Assembly: GCA_900542255.1 (NCBI GenBank)
Contig: UQMR01000068.1
Coordinates: 1-12,700, forward strand
Length of the DNA: 12,700 bases
DNA from: an uncultured Porphyromonadaceae bacterium
GTDB taxonomy: Bacteria > Bacteroidota > Bacteroidia > Bacteroidales > Barnesiellaceae_A
Reading direction: 5' to 3'
A program made the position numbers and the translations under genes. This document shows positions 1 to 7,649 of this stretch, in pieces. Every line of letters starts with the position of its first letter. Position 1 is the first letter of the stretch. The notes beneath the pieces are model-generated. The model ran no database searches and had not been told where the DNA came from. It saw only the letters and a program-made list of their open reading frames with translations.

Positions 1-6
1 TTTGAT

Positions 7-87
7 AAGATAGGATGCGGCTCGGCAAAGCCTGCACTTGAAAACTTCGTTTTCGTTTGGCTCTGCTCTCGCCTTTCACTATCTTTG
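7..87. repeat. Imperfect palindromic repeat-like element carrying a promoter
   Basis: This stretch is built of nested inverted repeats. The outer arms AAGATAG (7-13) and CTATCTT (79-85) are exact complements. The middle arms GCAAAGCC (25-32) and GGCTCTGC (59-66) match except at one position. The inner arms GAAAAC (40-45) and GTTTTC (49-54) are perfect around a three-base loop. It has no coding potential. The right arm overlaps a near-consensus Bacteroidota promoter, so the element appears to deliver a promoter to the gene at 177. Its look, a short palindrome in front of a gene, is that of a dispersed intergenic repeat, and I have an impression of similar sequences in other Bacteroidales. Only one copy is in the window, so repetitiveness is inferred. 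Confidence 0.5.
56..87 (+). promoter_or_regulatory. Bacteroidota-type promoter for the polyamine gene
   Basis: TTTG at 56-59 is followed after 20 bases by TATCTTTG at 80-87. This fits the known Bacteroidota sigma-70 consensus of TTTG near -33 and TAnnTTTG near -7. Transcription would start near 93-96 and give a leader of about 80 bases before the ATG at 177. It is the best promoter match in the window. Confidence 0.65.
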
Positions 88-98
88 TCACGTAAAAA

Positions 99-135
99 GG
101 GCAGGAAATAGGGCTGCGGGTCGCTTATGCCTGCC
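99..135 (+). other. Possible leader hairpin before the polyamine gene
   Basis: GGCAGG (100-105) can pair with CCTGCC (130-135) across a 24-base loop within the predicted leader RNA. No T-tract follows, so it is not a terminator. It could be a stability or translation-control element, or chance. I do not recognise any riboswitch class. Confidence 0.25.
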
Positions 136-176
136 GTATGAAATGTACACTATTAATAACTAAGAAATATTTGTAA

Positions 177-1373
177 ATGGGAAAAGTTCTTATTATTGGC
201 GCCGGTGGCGTAGGCACTGTGGTTGCCCATAAAGTAGCCCAAAATCCTGATGTATTTACTGAGGTTGTGTTGGCCAGCCGCACGCAATCGAAATGTGATG
301 CTATCGCCCGTAAGATAGGCGACCCCCGCATCAAAACCGATCATGTGGATGCTGATAATGTGGAGGAGCTGGTGCAACTGTTCAAGAAACATCGTCCTGA
401 TATTGTCATCAATGTAGCATTGCCCTACCAAGACCTTACGATTATGGAGGCATGTCTGCAATGTGGGGTGAATTATCTCGACACGGCCAACTATGAGCCG
501 ATAGATGAGGCAAAATTTGAGTATAAATGGCAGTGGGCTTTCCGTGAGCGTTTCGAGAAAGCCGGTCTTACGGCTATCTTGGGCTGCGGTTTCGACCCGG
601 GTGTGTCGGGTGTATTTACGTCGTATGCCGCCAAGCACCACTTCAAGGAGATGCACTATCTCGATATCGTAGATTGTAATGCGGGCGACCACCACAAGGC
701 TTTTGCCACGAACTTCAACCCCGAGATAAATATCCGTGAGGTGACACAGAAGGGGCGTTATTATGAAAATGGCGCGTGGGTTACGACCGAACCTCACGAG
801 ATACACAAGCCGCTTACCTATCCCAATATAGGTGCACGCGAGTCGTACCTGATATATCATGAGGAGTTGGAGTCGTTGGTGGTAAACTTCCCGACCATCA
901 AGCGTGCCCGTTTCTGGATGACATTCAGCGAGGAGTATCTCACTCATTTGCGTGTAATACAAGATATAGGTATGGCAAGCATAGAGCCTATCAACTATAA
1001 CGGGATGGAGATAGTGCCTATACAATTCCTGAAAGCTGTTTTGCCCAATCCCGGCGAGCTGGGAGAGAACTATACGGGCGAGACTTCCATCGGGTGCCGC
1101 ATCAGCGGTATAGGCAAGGACGGAAAGCCTTTGACCTATTATATATATAATAATTGCAGTCATGAAGCTGCCTACAAGGAGACCGGTACGCAAGGTGTAA
1201 GCTACACGACCGGTGTGCCTGCCATGATAGGTGCCATGATGTTCCTCAAAGGTGAGTGGCGTCGTCCCGGCGTGTATAATGTAGAGGAGTTTAATCCCGA
1301 CCCGTTTATGGAGCAGCTCGCCAAGCAGGGTTTGCCTTGGCATGAGGTGCTGAACGGAGACTTGGAGTTATAA
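177..1373 (+). CDS. Carboxynorspermidine/carboxyspermidine synthase (saccharopine dehydrogenase family)
   Basis: This 398-residue cytosolic oxidoreductase probably condenses L-aspartate semialdehyde with a diamine (putrescine or 1,3-diaminopropane) using NAD(P)H. The product is carboxyspermidine or carboxynorspermidine, which a separate decarboxylase (NspC type, not in this window) turns into the polyamine. The N-terminus is a Rossmann fold with the dinucleotide loop GAGGVG at residues 8-13, and the second strand ends in ASR (33-35), an arginine position often tied to NADPH preference. The family-typical GCGFDPGVSG lies at 136-145. The length matches bacterial members of the family. Saccharopine dehydrogenase itself is a less likely identity because the overall sequence resembles the bacterial polyamine branch. 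The ATG at 177 is the first in-frame start and places the nucleotide loop at the normal distance. No Shine-Dalgarno is present, as usual in this phylum. A promoter lies at 56-87 and a terminator follows, so it appears monocistronic. The choice of diamine cannot be read from the sequence. Confidence 0.9.
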   Translation: MGKVLIIGAGGVGTVVAHKVAQNPDVFTEVVLASRTQSKCDAIARKIGDPRIKTDHVDADNVEELVQLFKKHRPDIVINVALPYQDLTIMEACLQCGVNYLDTANYEPIDEAKFEYKWQWAFRERFEKAGLTAILGCGFDPGVSGVFTSYAAKHHFKEMHYLDIVDCNAGDHHKAFATNFNPEINIREVTQKGRYYENGAWVTTEPHEIHKPLTYPNIGARESYLIYHEELESLVVNFPTIKRARFWMTFSEEYLTHLRVIQDIGMASIEPINYNGMEIVPIQFLKAVLPNPGELGENYTGETSIGCRISGIGKDGKPLTYYIYNNCSHEAAYKETGTQGVSYTTGVPAMIGAMMFLKGEWRRPGVYNVEEFNPDPFMEQLAKQGLPWHEVLNGDLEL

Positions 1374-1680
1374 TACTTTTTTTGTCGGTAAAAGAAAGGG
1401 CTGTAGCAGATAAACTCCTTGCTGCAGCCCTTTTTTGCAAAAAGGGCTCTCGGGCTCTGTATCTGGTGTGCCGGGCAAGCGGTGATGGCATGGAGTCGTG
1501 GCAGCCGGAAGAGAAATGGGTGGGGCCTATACTGCATGTCGCGGAGGGTTGCCGGATTAAACCTGTACCGATACGTGTAGTCTAATAAACATAAAAGTAT
1601 CAGCAGCTATAAGCCGGAGAATGCTTGCAGTTTGCATGACGTGGAAATAATAGAAACCCAAACGGCAAATCTTGATAGTT
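1374..1680. other. Intergenic region without a gene
   Basis: Apart from the terminator, this gap of about 300 bases holds a second inverted repeat, AGCCCTTTTT (1426-1435) with AAAAAGGGCT (1439-1448), and a short direct repeat GGGCTCT (1444-1450 and 1452-1458). The small open frame at 1382-1585 runs through the terminator and resembles nothing I know. No tRNA-like fold is evident. The promoter for the following large gene should lie at roughly 1560-1670. A lone TTTG occurs at 1631-1634, but no TAnnTTTG partner is visible. Confidence 0.6.
1395..1436 (+). terminator. Rho-independent terminator after the polyamine gene
   Basis: AAAGGGCTGTAGC (1395-1407) pairs with GCTGCAGCCCTTT (1421-1433), 13 pairs with one G-U, around a 13-base loop. 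The right arm runs into six T residues (1431-1436). It begins about 20 bases after the stop codon at 1373. Confidence 0.85.
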
Positions 1681-4600
1681 ATGCGTACCAACCGTTTTAT
1701 CTTTGCCTTATTGTCAGTAATATTTTTTAGTATGGCGGTATGGGTTGTAGCCAATAGTGTATATGATGTTACACCCCAAGAGTTACGCCAAGAACCTCGT
1801 ACCACAATGAAAAATGCCCGGAAGAGACTGAGCGAAGCGTTGCAACGTGGCAATTCGCAGGAAATTATTGCGGCGATAGTGCAAGAATCTGTCTCGCAAC
1901 TCTTTATCGATGCCGACAGTATGCCTGTTGTGACCGACCGTATCTTGCAGGTTGCCGCTTCGTGTAAGAATGAGGCCGACAAGAGTATCTTGCATCTTTT
2001 TTTGGCCGACTTGTATATGCAACATTATAACCACAATGCCTACAAGGTGCGTTCGCGCTCCTATATCCCCGATAACAAAGATATGGAGACGTGGGCTACA
2101 CTCAATTATTGCGATACGGTAGAGGCCTTGTTGGGCCTTGCTCTCTCTCCGTCGCAGGCCTTGCAAGCTACCCCAATGTCGGCTTATCGCAAGGTGATGG
2201 AGGTGTCGGATGAGGATATGACCGATGAAGAGGCGTGGAGGCAGGCATTGCTGTTTAATCCTACGCTTTACGACTATGCAGCCCGCAGGGCTATTGCTTT
2301 GTATGCCGATGTTTCCCGTATGCGACCTTCGCAGGGGCGCGGAACGCCTCCCGAGCCGGAGCCTTTCTATGCCTCGGCCGATGTGTTTGTGAGAGATACC
2401 CTTCCCGAAGGAGCGGGGTCGCCCGACATTTGGCGACTCTATAAGGAGATGTTGGAAGCTCATGCCGGCGACAAGTCGCAGGAGGCTCTCTTCATGTGGA
2501 ACTTGGAGCGCTTGGAGTATGCCCGCGAGGTGTGTATGGATGAGGCGCTTTATGGTCGCTCTCTGGAACGGTTGATAGCCGACTATGCCGACAAGGATTT
2601 TGTGATAGAGGCTGTTATAGACCGGGCTCGTTGGCAGGCCGACAGCAACGAGTATGATGTGTTGCGACAGCTCTATGATACGCTGAATAGATGGATAGAG
2701 CGTTACCCGCACTATTATCGTACCGACTGCCTGCGCGAGATGTGCCGTACCATGACTTATGCCCGCGTGCGTGCCTCTGTGCCGCAGGTAATCTATCCCG
2801 ATACCGTGACGAAGGTGGAGGTAGAGTATAGCAATGCACGTCAGATAAGCTATTCTCTGATACATTGCGAGGGGATACTCCCTACCGAGAATATACCCTA
2901 TCTCAACGACAATCGCGCAAAGGGCCGCGAGGTTGCTCACGGTAGGGTGGAGCTGAGCGATACGCTCACATTCGTGTCGCACCGGGCGCAGCTGTCGCTG
3001 CCGGCTCTTCCCCCCGGATGTTATGCCCTTAAAATGGATGCCGATGGAAAGGACAACGATGTGCTCTTTTTCACCGTATCGCGGTATATGGTGCTGTCGC
3101 TTTCGTCGCCTTCCGATGAGGCCATGCTGCTTGTCGTGGACAGCCGCTCGGGTAACCCGGCTGTCGGGGTGCCTGTCGTACTCTGCAACAACAAGGGCAA
3201 CCGCGTAAAGTCGGCCGTTACCGATACGATGGGTGTATGTTGCATGTCGATAGATATGGAACGTTCGTATAGGGCCTTTGTCATGGATGGCGAAGACCGT
3301 TTTGCTTCGCCCGTCTCGGTGTATGGGTATAAACTTTATCGTGGCAGCGATATGAATATATCGCTCTTTACCGACCGCTCGGTCTATCGCCCGGGGCAGA
3401 AGCTCTATTTCTCGGCGATAGTATACCGCCTCGACGAAGGTGTGCGCGAGGTCGTGCCGCAAGCCGAAGTGCGCCTCACGCTGGACGGCGCCAATGGCGA
3501 AGAGTTGTGGCGCGACACACTTGTGACCGACCGATATGGCTCGGTGCATGGCGAGGTGTCGCTCCCCGAGGAGCTCCTCACGGGAATGTGGCTCTTGTCG
3601 GCCGAGGTGACAATCGACGATGACTGCAAGGCTGAGGATAGTCGCAGCCTGATGGTGAGTGAGTATAAGCGTCCGCAATTTGAGGTGCGTTGCAATCCCA
3701 TAAAGGGGTCGTTCTCTTTTGGCGATACCGTAACTGTTACGGGTGTTGCCGCGACCTATTCGGGGGTGCCGCTGCCGCAGTCGGATGTCACGTATACGGT
3801 GGTGCGGCAGCCTCTCTATTGGGGATGGTATGGCGGCGAGGCCGAGACGGTTGCCGAGGGTACGACACAGACCGACGGGCAGGGTAATTTCTCTCTTGAC
3901 TTCTGTGCCGAGGCAGCCGCCGACGACCCCCTTGCGCGCCATGCGATGATGCGTTTCGGGGTGACGGTAACGGTGACATCATCGACCGGTGAAAGCCAAA
4001 AAGATGAAGTGACGGTTGTCGTTTCGGACGCTTCGATTTATATAGTGATGGATATGCCGGCCATGGTGCGCTGCGACAAGGCCGGCGATATAGCCGTTGC
4101 GGTCAAGAACAGTGACGGCAACACGGTCCCTGTGGAGGTCGATGTCAGCCTCTATCGTTTGTCCGACGGTCCGGTAGGGAGCTCTTTGGATAAACTGCAA
4201 ACCCAAGGCGATGCAGTGTGGACGGCAAAACTGCCGGCCGGCGTGGCCAACTTGTCGCTGCCGTGGAGTACCTTTGCCTCGGGTGCTTACCGTTGTGTGG
4301 CGCGAGCCGTAGATATGCAGGGACGACCGGTAGAGCAGACGGCGCATTTTGTACTCTATCGCACCGATGATGTCCGCCCGCCGGTATCGGTCCCGTTGTG
4401 GATTCCCGAGACGGAGCAGACGGTACGGCCCGGCGAGACGGCACGTTTTGCCGTAGGGTCGTCGTTTGAGGATGCTTCTCTTTTTTATACGGTCGTCGAT
4501 GGCGATGAGGTGGTGGAGTGCCGTCGCATAGCGTTAGACAACAGCATGGCTCTCATAGAGATACCCTATCTGCCGCAATACGGGACATCGTTGCGGGTGG

Positions 4601-7515
4601 CGTTGGTATTGGTGCGCGACGGGGTCGTATATAGGGGAGCACGCCTCTCGGCACAAGGCCGATTTACTTATAACGGCGGACTTGTCGTACAACGCCGCGA
4701 ACCCGATTATAGACTGACTATTGTGCCCGAGACATTCCGCGATAAGACGCAGCCCGGGTCGCACGAGACGTGGCGTTTCACCGTGCGCGAGGCAGCCGGC
4801 CGGCCGGTCGATGCCTTGTTTATGGCAGAGTTGTATGATGCCTCGTTGGACGCCTTGTATGAGCATCGGTGGCTATTTGACCCGCTCTATTCTTCTCCCG
4901 GAGGCGATGCCGAGTGGCAGACCTCGTGGAGGGCGGGTGAAGATGTCTCTTTCTATGCCTCCTATGCCAATGACGCTACCTTGTATAAGACCCCTTTGGT
5001 ACCCTGTATCAGCTTGAATACCTATGGTTTGAATGGTTTGTATATGGATGGCATGATATATGGGCTGGCCTCCAACAGCGTGATGCGGAGCATGGCGGCT
5101 CCCGATGGTATGGTGGCCATGGATATGGAGAGTACCCGAGAGGAGGCGTATGGAACAACTGAAAAGAAAATGAGCCGTATTGCCGAAGAGAGTGAGACGA
5201 TGCGACAGAGCGTCGAAAAGGTGGAGTATCGCGAGAATCTTGCAGAGACGGCCTTCTTCTATCCGCATCTGGTAACCGACAAGGAGGGGCGTGTGGCGAT
5301 AGAATTTACGCTCCCCGATGTGAATACGACGTGGAATTTCTTCTCGCTGGCCATAACGCCCGCATTGCTGCACGGCAGGTTTGATGCCGAGGTTATCTCA
5401 TCCAAACCTCTTATGGTCGCTCCCAATATGCCGCGTTTTGTCCGTCAGGGTGACAAGCTGCAACTCTCTCTTGCCGTGCAGAATACGACCGACACTATAT
5501 TGCAAGGGATAGCCCATGTAACGTTGTATAATCCCGGGAATGAGCAGGTGCTCTGTACCGATACGTTACCTTTCGAGGCACAGGCGCATGCCGTGGCTAC
5601 GGTGCAGTTTGCCGTAGAGGTGCCCGAGTCGCTCTCGGTAATGGGGGTAAGGGTAGGAGCTGCCACGCCGCTTTATGCCGATGGTGAGCAGCAGCTCGTT
5701 GCCGTGCTGCCGGCTACGGCGATGGTGACCGAGGCGCTGCCTTTCTATATAGGGGCCGATGCGGCCGATACGACTATTGTGTTTGACGCCATGGAGCAGC
5801 AGATGTCGCGCCCGTCGCTCAGAAACAATCGTGTGACGTTGGAGTATTGCGACAATCCGGTGTGGTATGCCGTTATGGCCTTGTCTCCGCTGGCAGAGCC
5901 TCTCGACAGGAGCACCATATCGGTGATGGCATCGCTTTATGCAAATGTGGCGGCACACGGCATCGCCGTGCAGAACAGAACGATAGCCGATGCCCTGCGC
6001 GAGTGGAAAGAGCGTGCCGAACGAGGCGAAAAGCCACTTTCGTTTGTCTCGCAATTGGAGCAAAACAAGGAGCTGAAACAACTTTTGTTGCAACAGACTC
6101 CGTGGGTGCTCGATGCCGCCGATGATACCGGGCGTATGTCGCAGTTGGCCACCCTGCTCGATACCGACCGTTCGCAACGGCTGGCTGCGGCAGCCGTACG
6201 ACGCTTGCAGGAGATGCAGCTTGCCTCGGGCGGATGGGGCTGGTATGAGTATATGCCGCCATCGTTCTTTATTACGCTGAACTTGTTGGAGGGATTCTCA
6301 CGCCTCTCGGGGTGGGGCGAAATGCCCTATGATACCGATGTGGCCGATATGGAGATGAAGGCGTTGAGGTATGTAGACAATGAGCTGGTGCGTCTCCGCA
6401 ACGGACAGCAACCCAAGGGCGTGTCGTATGACGAACTGTGTTACTTATATACGCGCAGTGCTTACCGCGATGTGCCTGTTGCTGGTGCGGCGCTCGCATT
6501 GCACAAGCAGTTGATAGGTTGGGTACTGGCCGAATGGCATACGTACAGTGAGATAGAGAAGGCCTATGCCGCCGTCGCTCTTTTCCGCTATGGTTATGAG
6601 AAGGAGGCGCGTGAGATTGTGGAGTCGCTGCGCGAGTATGCCCTCACGACATCGTCGCAAGGGATGTTTTGGGCACATAACCGCAGCCGCTATTTCTATC
6701 GCAACAGTGCCGTGCAGGTGCAGTGCGCCATATATAAAGCCTTTGAGTTGATAGACCCGCGCACGGCCGAGCTCGATGCCATGCGGCAGTGGCTGCTGAT
6801 GCAGAAGCAGACGCAGATGTGGGCGAATGTGCCCTCGACGCTCGATGCTGTCGCTCTCTTGCTGACGTCGGGTAGCGATTGGGTAGCCGAGGGGCGTAAT
6901 ACGCGCCTTACGTGGGGCGGAACGCGCCTGCCCGAGCCTGTGGCCATAGAGCAGACGCTGGGATATGAAAAATATGTGCGCAGCGGCGAGGCCATTACTC
7001 CCTCCGATGCCCGAGTCGTTATAGATGACCATGCCTCACATCCCTCGTGGGGGGCGTTGTATTGGCAATACGAAGATAAGATGAGTGCCATAGAGGCGCA
7101 GGGCAACGAGCAGATAAATATTCTCCGCGACTATTTCACCCGTCGTGACGGTGTGCTTGTACCTGTGGATGCCGCCTCGTTGAGGGTAGGCGACAGGGTG
7201 TTGGTGCGGATGGTGCTGTATGTCGACCGCGATATGCAGTTTGTAACGCTCACCGACTCGCGTCCGGCTTGTTTCGAACCCGTAGAGCCGTTGCCGCAAT
7301 ATGAATGCGGCGAGGGTATCTGTTATTATCGGGAGCCTACCGATGCCGTCACGGCTTTCCACTTCGACTTTCTGCCTCGCGGCAAGCGGGTGATAGAGTA
7401 TGAGGTGTATGTAGACCGTGCCGGTATCTATCAGGCCGGGATAGCCACTTTGGCAAGTTATTATGCACCGCAATATACAGCGCACTCGGCCGGTGCCTCG
7501 TTTACGGTGAAGTAG
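1681..7515 (+). CDS. Secreted alpha-2-macroglobulin family protein without thioester
   Basis: This 1944-residue exported protein belongs to the bacterial alpha-2-macroglobulin (A2M) group, thought to trap or inhibit proteases in the envelope. The ATG at 1681 starts a classic signal peptide (RTNR, then a hydrophobic run to about residue 24, then ANS). A TTG three codons upstream (1672) is in frame but less likely. No cysteine lipobox is present, so it is probably periplasmic or surface-exposed and not a lipoprotein. Residues about 30-370 look alpha-helical, and beta macroglobulin domains begin near 373. The MG2 signature TDRSVYRPGQ is near 565. A low-complexity, charged and Met-rich stretch (about 1122-1185) sits where the bait region belongs. 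The A2M core follows from about 1186, with the DVNTTWNFFSLA motif. The alpha/alpha toroid domain spans about 1388-1750 (GGWGW at 1517-1521), and a C-terminal macroglobulin domain closes the protein. Where thioester members carry CxEQ, this protein has DRSTIS (1409-1414), so it cannot form the covalent trap. No pbpC neighbours it. The family assignment is firm. The physiological target is unknown. Confidence 0.93.
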   Translation: MRTNRFIFALLSVIFFSMAVWVVANSVYDVTPQELRQEPRTTMKNARKRLSEALQRGNSQEIIAAIVQESVSQLFIDADSMPVVTDRILQVAASCKNEADKSILHLFLADLYMQHYNHNAYKVRSRSYIPDNKDMETWATLNYCDTVEALLGLALSPSQALQATPMSAYRKVMEVSDEDMTDEEAWRQALLFNPTLYDYAARRAIALYADVSRMRPSQGRGTPPEPEPFYASADVFVRDTLPEGAGSPDIWRLYKEMLEAHAGDKSQEALFMWNLERLEYAREVCMDEALYGRSLERLIADYADKDFVIEAVIDRARWQADSNEYDVLRQLYDTLNRWIERYPHYYRTDCLREMCRTMTYARVRASVPQVIYPDTVTKVEVEYSNARQISYSLIHCEGILPTENIPYLNDNRAKGREVAHGRVELSDTLTFVSHRAQLSLPALPPGCYALKMDADGKDNDVLFFTVSRYMVLSLSSPSDEAMLLVVDSRSGNPAVGVPVVLCNNKGNRVKSAVTDTMGVCCMSIDMERSYRAFVMDGEDRFASPVSVYGYKLYRGSDMNISLFTDRSVYRPGQKLYFSAIVYRLDEGVREVVPQAEVRLTLDGANGEELWRDTLVTDRYGSVHGEVSLPEELLTGMWLLSAEVTIDDDCKAEDSRSLMVSEYKRPQFEVRCNPIKGSFSFGDTVTVTGVAATYSGVPLPQSDVTYTVVRQPLYWGWYGGEAETVAEGTTQTDGQGNFSLDFCAEAAADDPLARHAMMRFGVTVTVTSSTGESQKDEVTVVVSDASIYIVMDMPAMVRCDKAGDIAVAVKNSDGNTVPVEVDVSLYRLSDGPVGSSLDKLQTQGDAVWTAKLPAGVANLSLPWSTFASGAYRCVARAVDMQGRPVEQTAHFVLYRTDDVRPPVSVPLWIPETEQTVRPGETARFAVGSSFEDASLFYTVVDGDEVVECRRIALDNSMALIEIPYLPQYGTSLRVALVLVRDGVVYRGARLSAQGRFTYNGGLVVQRREPDYRLTIVPETFRDKTQPGSHETWRFTVREAAGRPVDALFMAELYDASLDALYEHRWLFDPLYSSPGGDAEWQTSWRAGEDVSFYASYANDATLYKTPLVPCISLNTYGLNGLYMDGMIYGLASNSVMRSMAAPDGMVAMDMESTREEAYGTTEKKMSRIAEESETMRQSVEKVEYRENLAETAFFYPHLVTDKEGRVAIEFTLPDVNTTWNFFSLAITPALLHGRFDAEVISSKPLMVAPNMPRFVRQGDKLQLSLAVQNTTDTILQGIAHVTLYNPGNEQVLCTDTLPFEAQAHAVATVQFAVEVPESLSVMGVRVGAATPLYADGEQQLVAVLPATAMVTEALPFYIGADAADTTIVFDAMEQQMSRPSLRNNRVTLEYCDNPVWYAVMALSPLAEPLDRSTISVMASLYANVAAHGIAVQNRTIADALREWKERAERGEKPLSFVSQLEQNKELKQLLLQQTPWVLDAADDTGRMSQLATLLDTDRSQRLAAAAVRRLQEMQLASGGWGWYEYMPPSFFITLNLLEGFSRLSGWGEMPYDTDVADMEMKALRYVDNELVRLRNGQQPKGVSYDELCYLYTRSAYRDVPVAGAALALHKQLIGWVLAEWHTYSEIEKAYAAVALFRYGYEKEAREIVESLREYALTTSSQGMFWAHNRSRYFYRNSAVQVQCAIYKAFELIDPRTAELDAMRQWLLMQKQTQMWANVPSTLDAVALLLTSGSDWVAEGRNTRLTWGGTRLPEPVAIEQTLGYEKYVRSGEAITPSDARVVIDDHASHPSWGALYWQYEDKMSAIEAQGNEQINILRDYFTRRDGVLVPVDAASLRVGDRVLVRMVLYVDRDMQFVTLTDSRPACFEPVEPLPQYECGEGICYYREPTDAVTAFHFDFLPRGKRVIEYEVYVDRAGIYQAGIATLASYYAPQYTAHSAGASFTVK

Positions 7516-7543
7516 TAGGCGCAGCGCCGGCTGTTGCCATAAT

Positions 7544-7577
7544 AAAAAAAATCCGAGGCATTTGCCTCGGATTTTTT
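7544..7577. terminator. Bidirectional terminator shared by convergent genes
   Basis: TCCGAGGCA (7552-7560) and TGCCTCGGA (7563-7571) form a perfect GC-rich hairpin. It is flanked by an A-run on the left (7544-7551) and six T on the right (7572-7577), so it works as an intrinsic terminator on both strands. It lies 28 bases after the macroglobulin stop and about 70 bases beyond the pgk stop. Confidence 0.92.
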
Positions 7578-7599
7578 GTCTTTACGCTTGGCGTGGAGT

Positions 7600-7625
7600 G
7601 TAGCGGTGCCTCGCAGCACCTCTAC
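7600..7625. repeat. Hairpin downstream of pgk
   Basis: GTAG-C-GGTGC (7600-7609) pairs with GCACC-T-CTAC (7616-7625), nine pairs with one internal mismatch and a six-base loop. It lies between the pgk stop and the shared terminator, so it would be in the 3' untranslated RNA of the minus-strand cluster. It may be a small intergenic repeat or an RNA-stabilising stem. No T-tract adjoins it on either strand. Confidence 0.4.
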
Positions 7626-7649
7626 CCGGTTGCCTGTGCGTATGTGGGA

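Noticed and set aside
153..1343. A 396-codon open frame antisense to the polyamine gene
   Set aside because: It mirrors almost the whole sense gene, is rich in His, Arg and Ile runs typical of reverse-strand readings, and resembles no protein family. The plus-strand frame has clear motifs.
1382..1585. A 67-codon open frame in the gap after the polyamine gene
   Set aside because: It starts just before and reads straight through the intrinsic terminator, has no recognisable sequence and no promoter.
1441..1600. A tRNA or small structured RNA gene in the gap before the macroglobulin gene
   Set aside because: No T-loop consensus, acceptor-stem pairing or CCA end could be found. The GG-rich patches do not fold into a cloverleaf.
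1672..1680. TTG at 1672 as the macroglobulin start
   Set aside because: It is only three codons before an ATG that starts a textbook signal peptide with basic residues right after Met, so the ATG at 1681 is preferred.
1783..3942. A 719-codon open frame antisense inside the macroglobulin gene
   Set aside because: Its length is notable, but the composition (many His, Arg, Gly) is that of a codon-bias shadow. It lies wholly inside a well-supported coding sequence and has no domain-like pattern.
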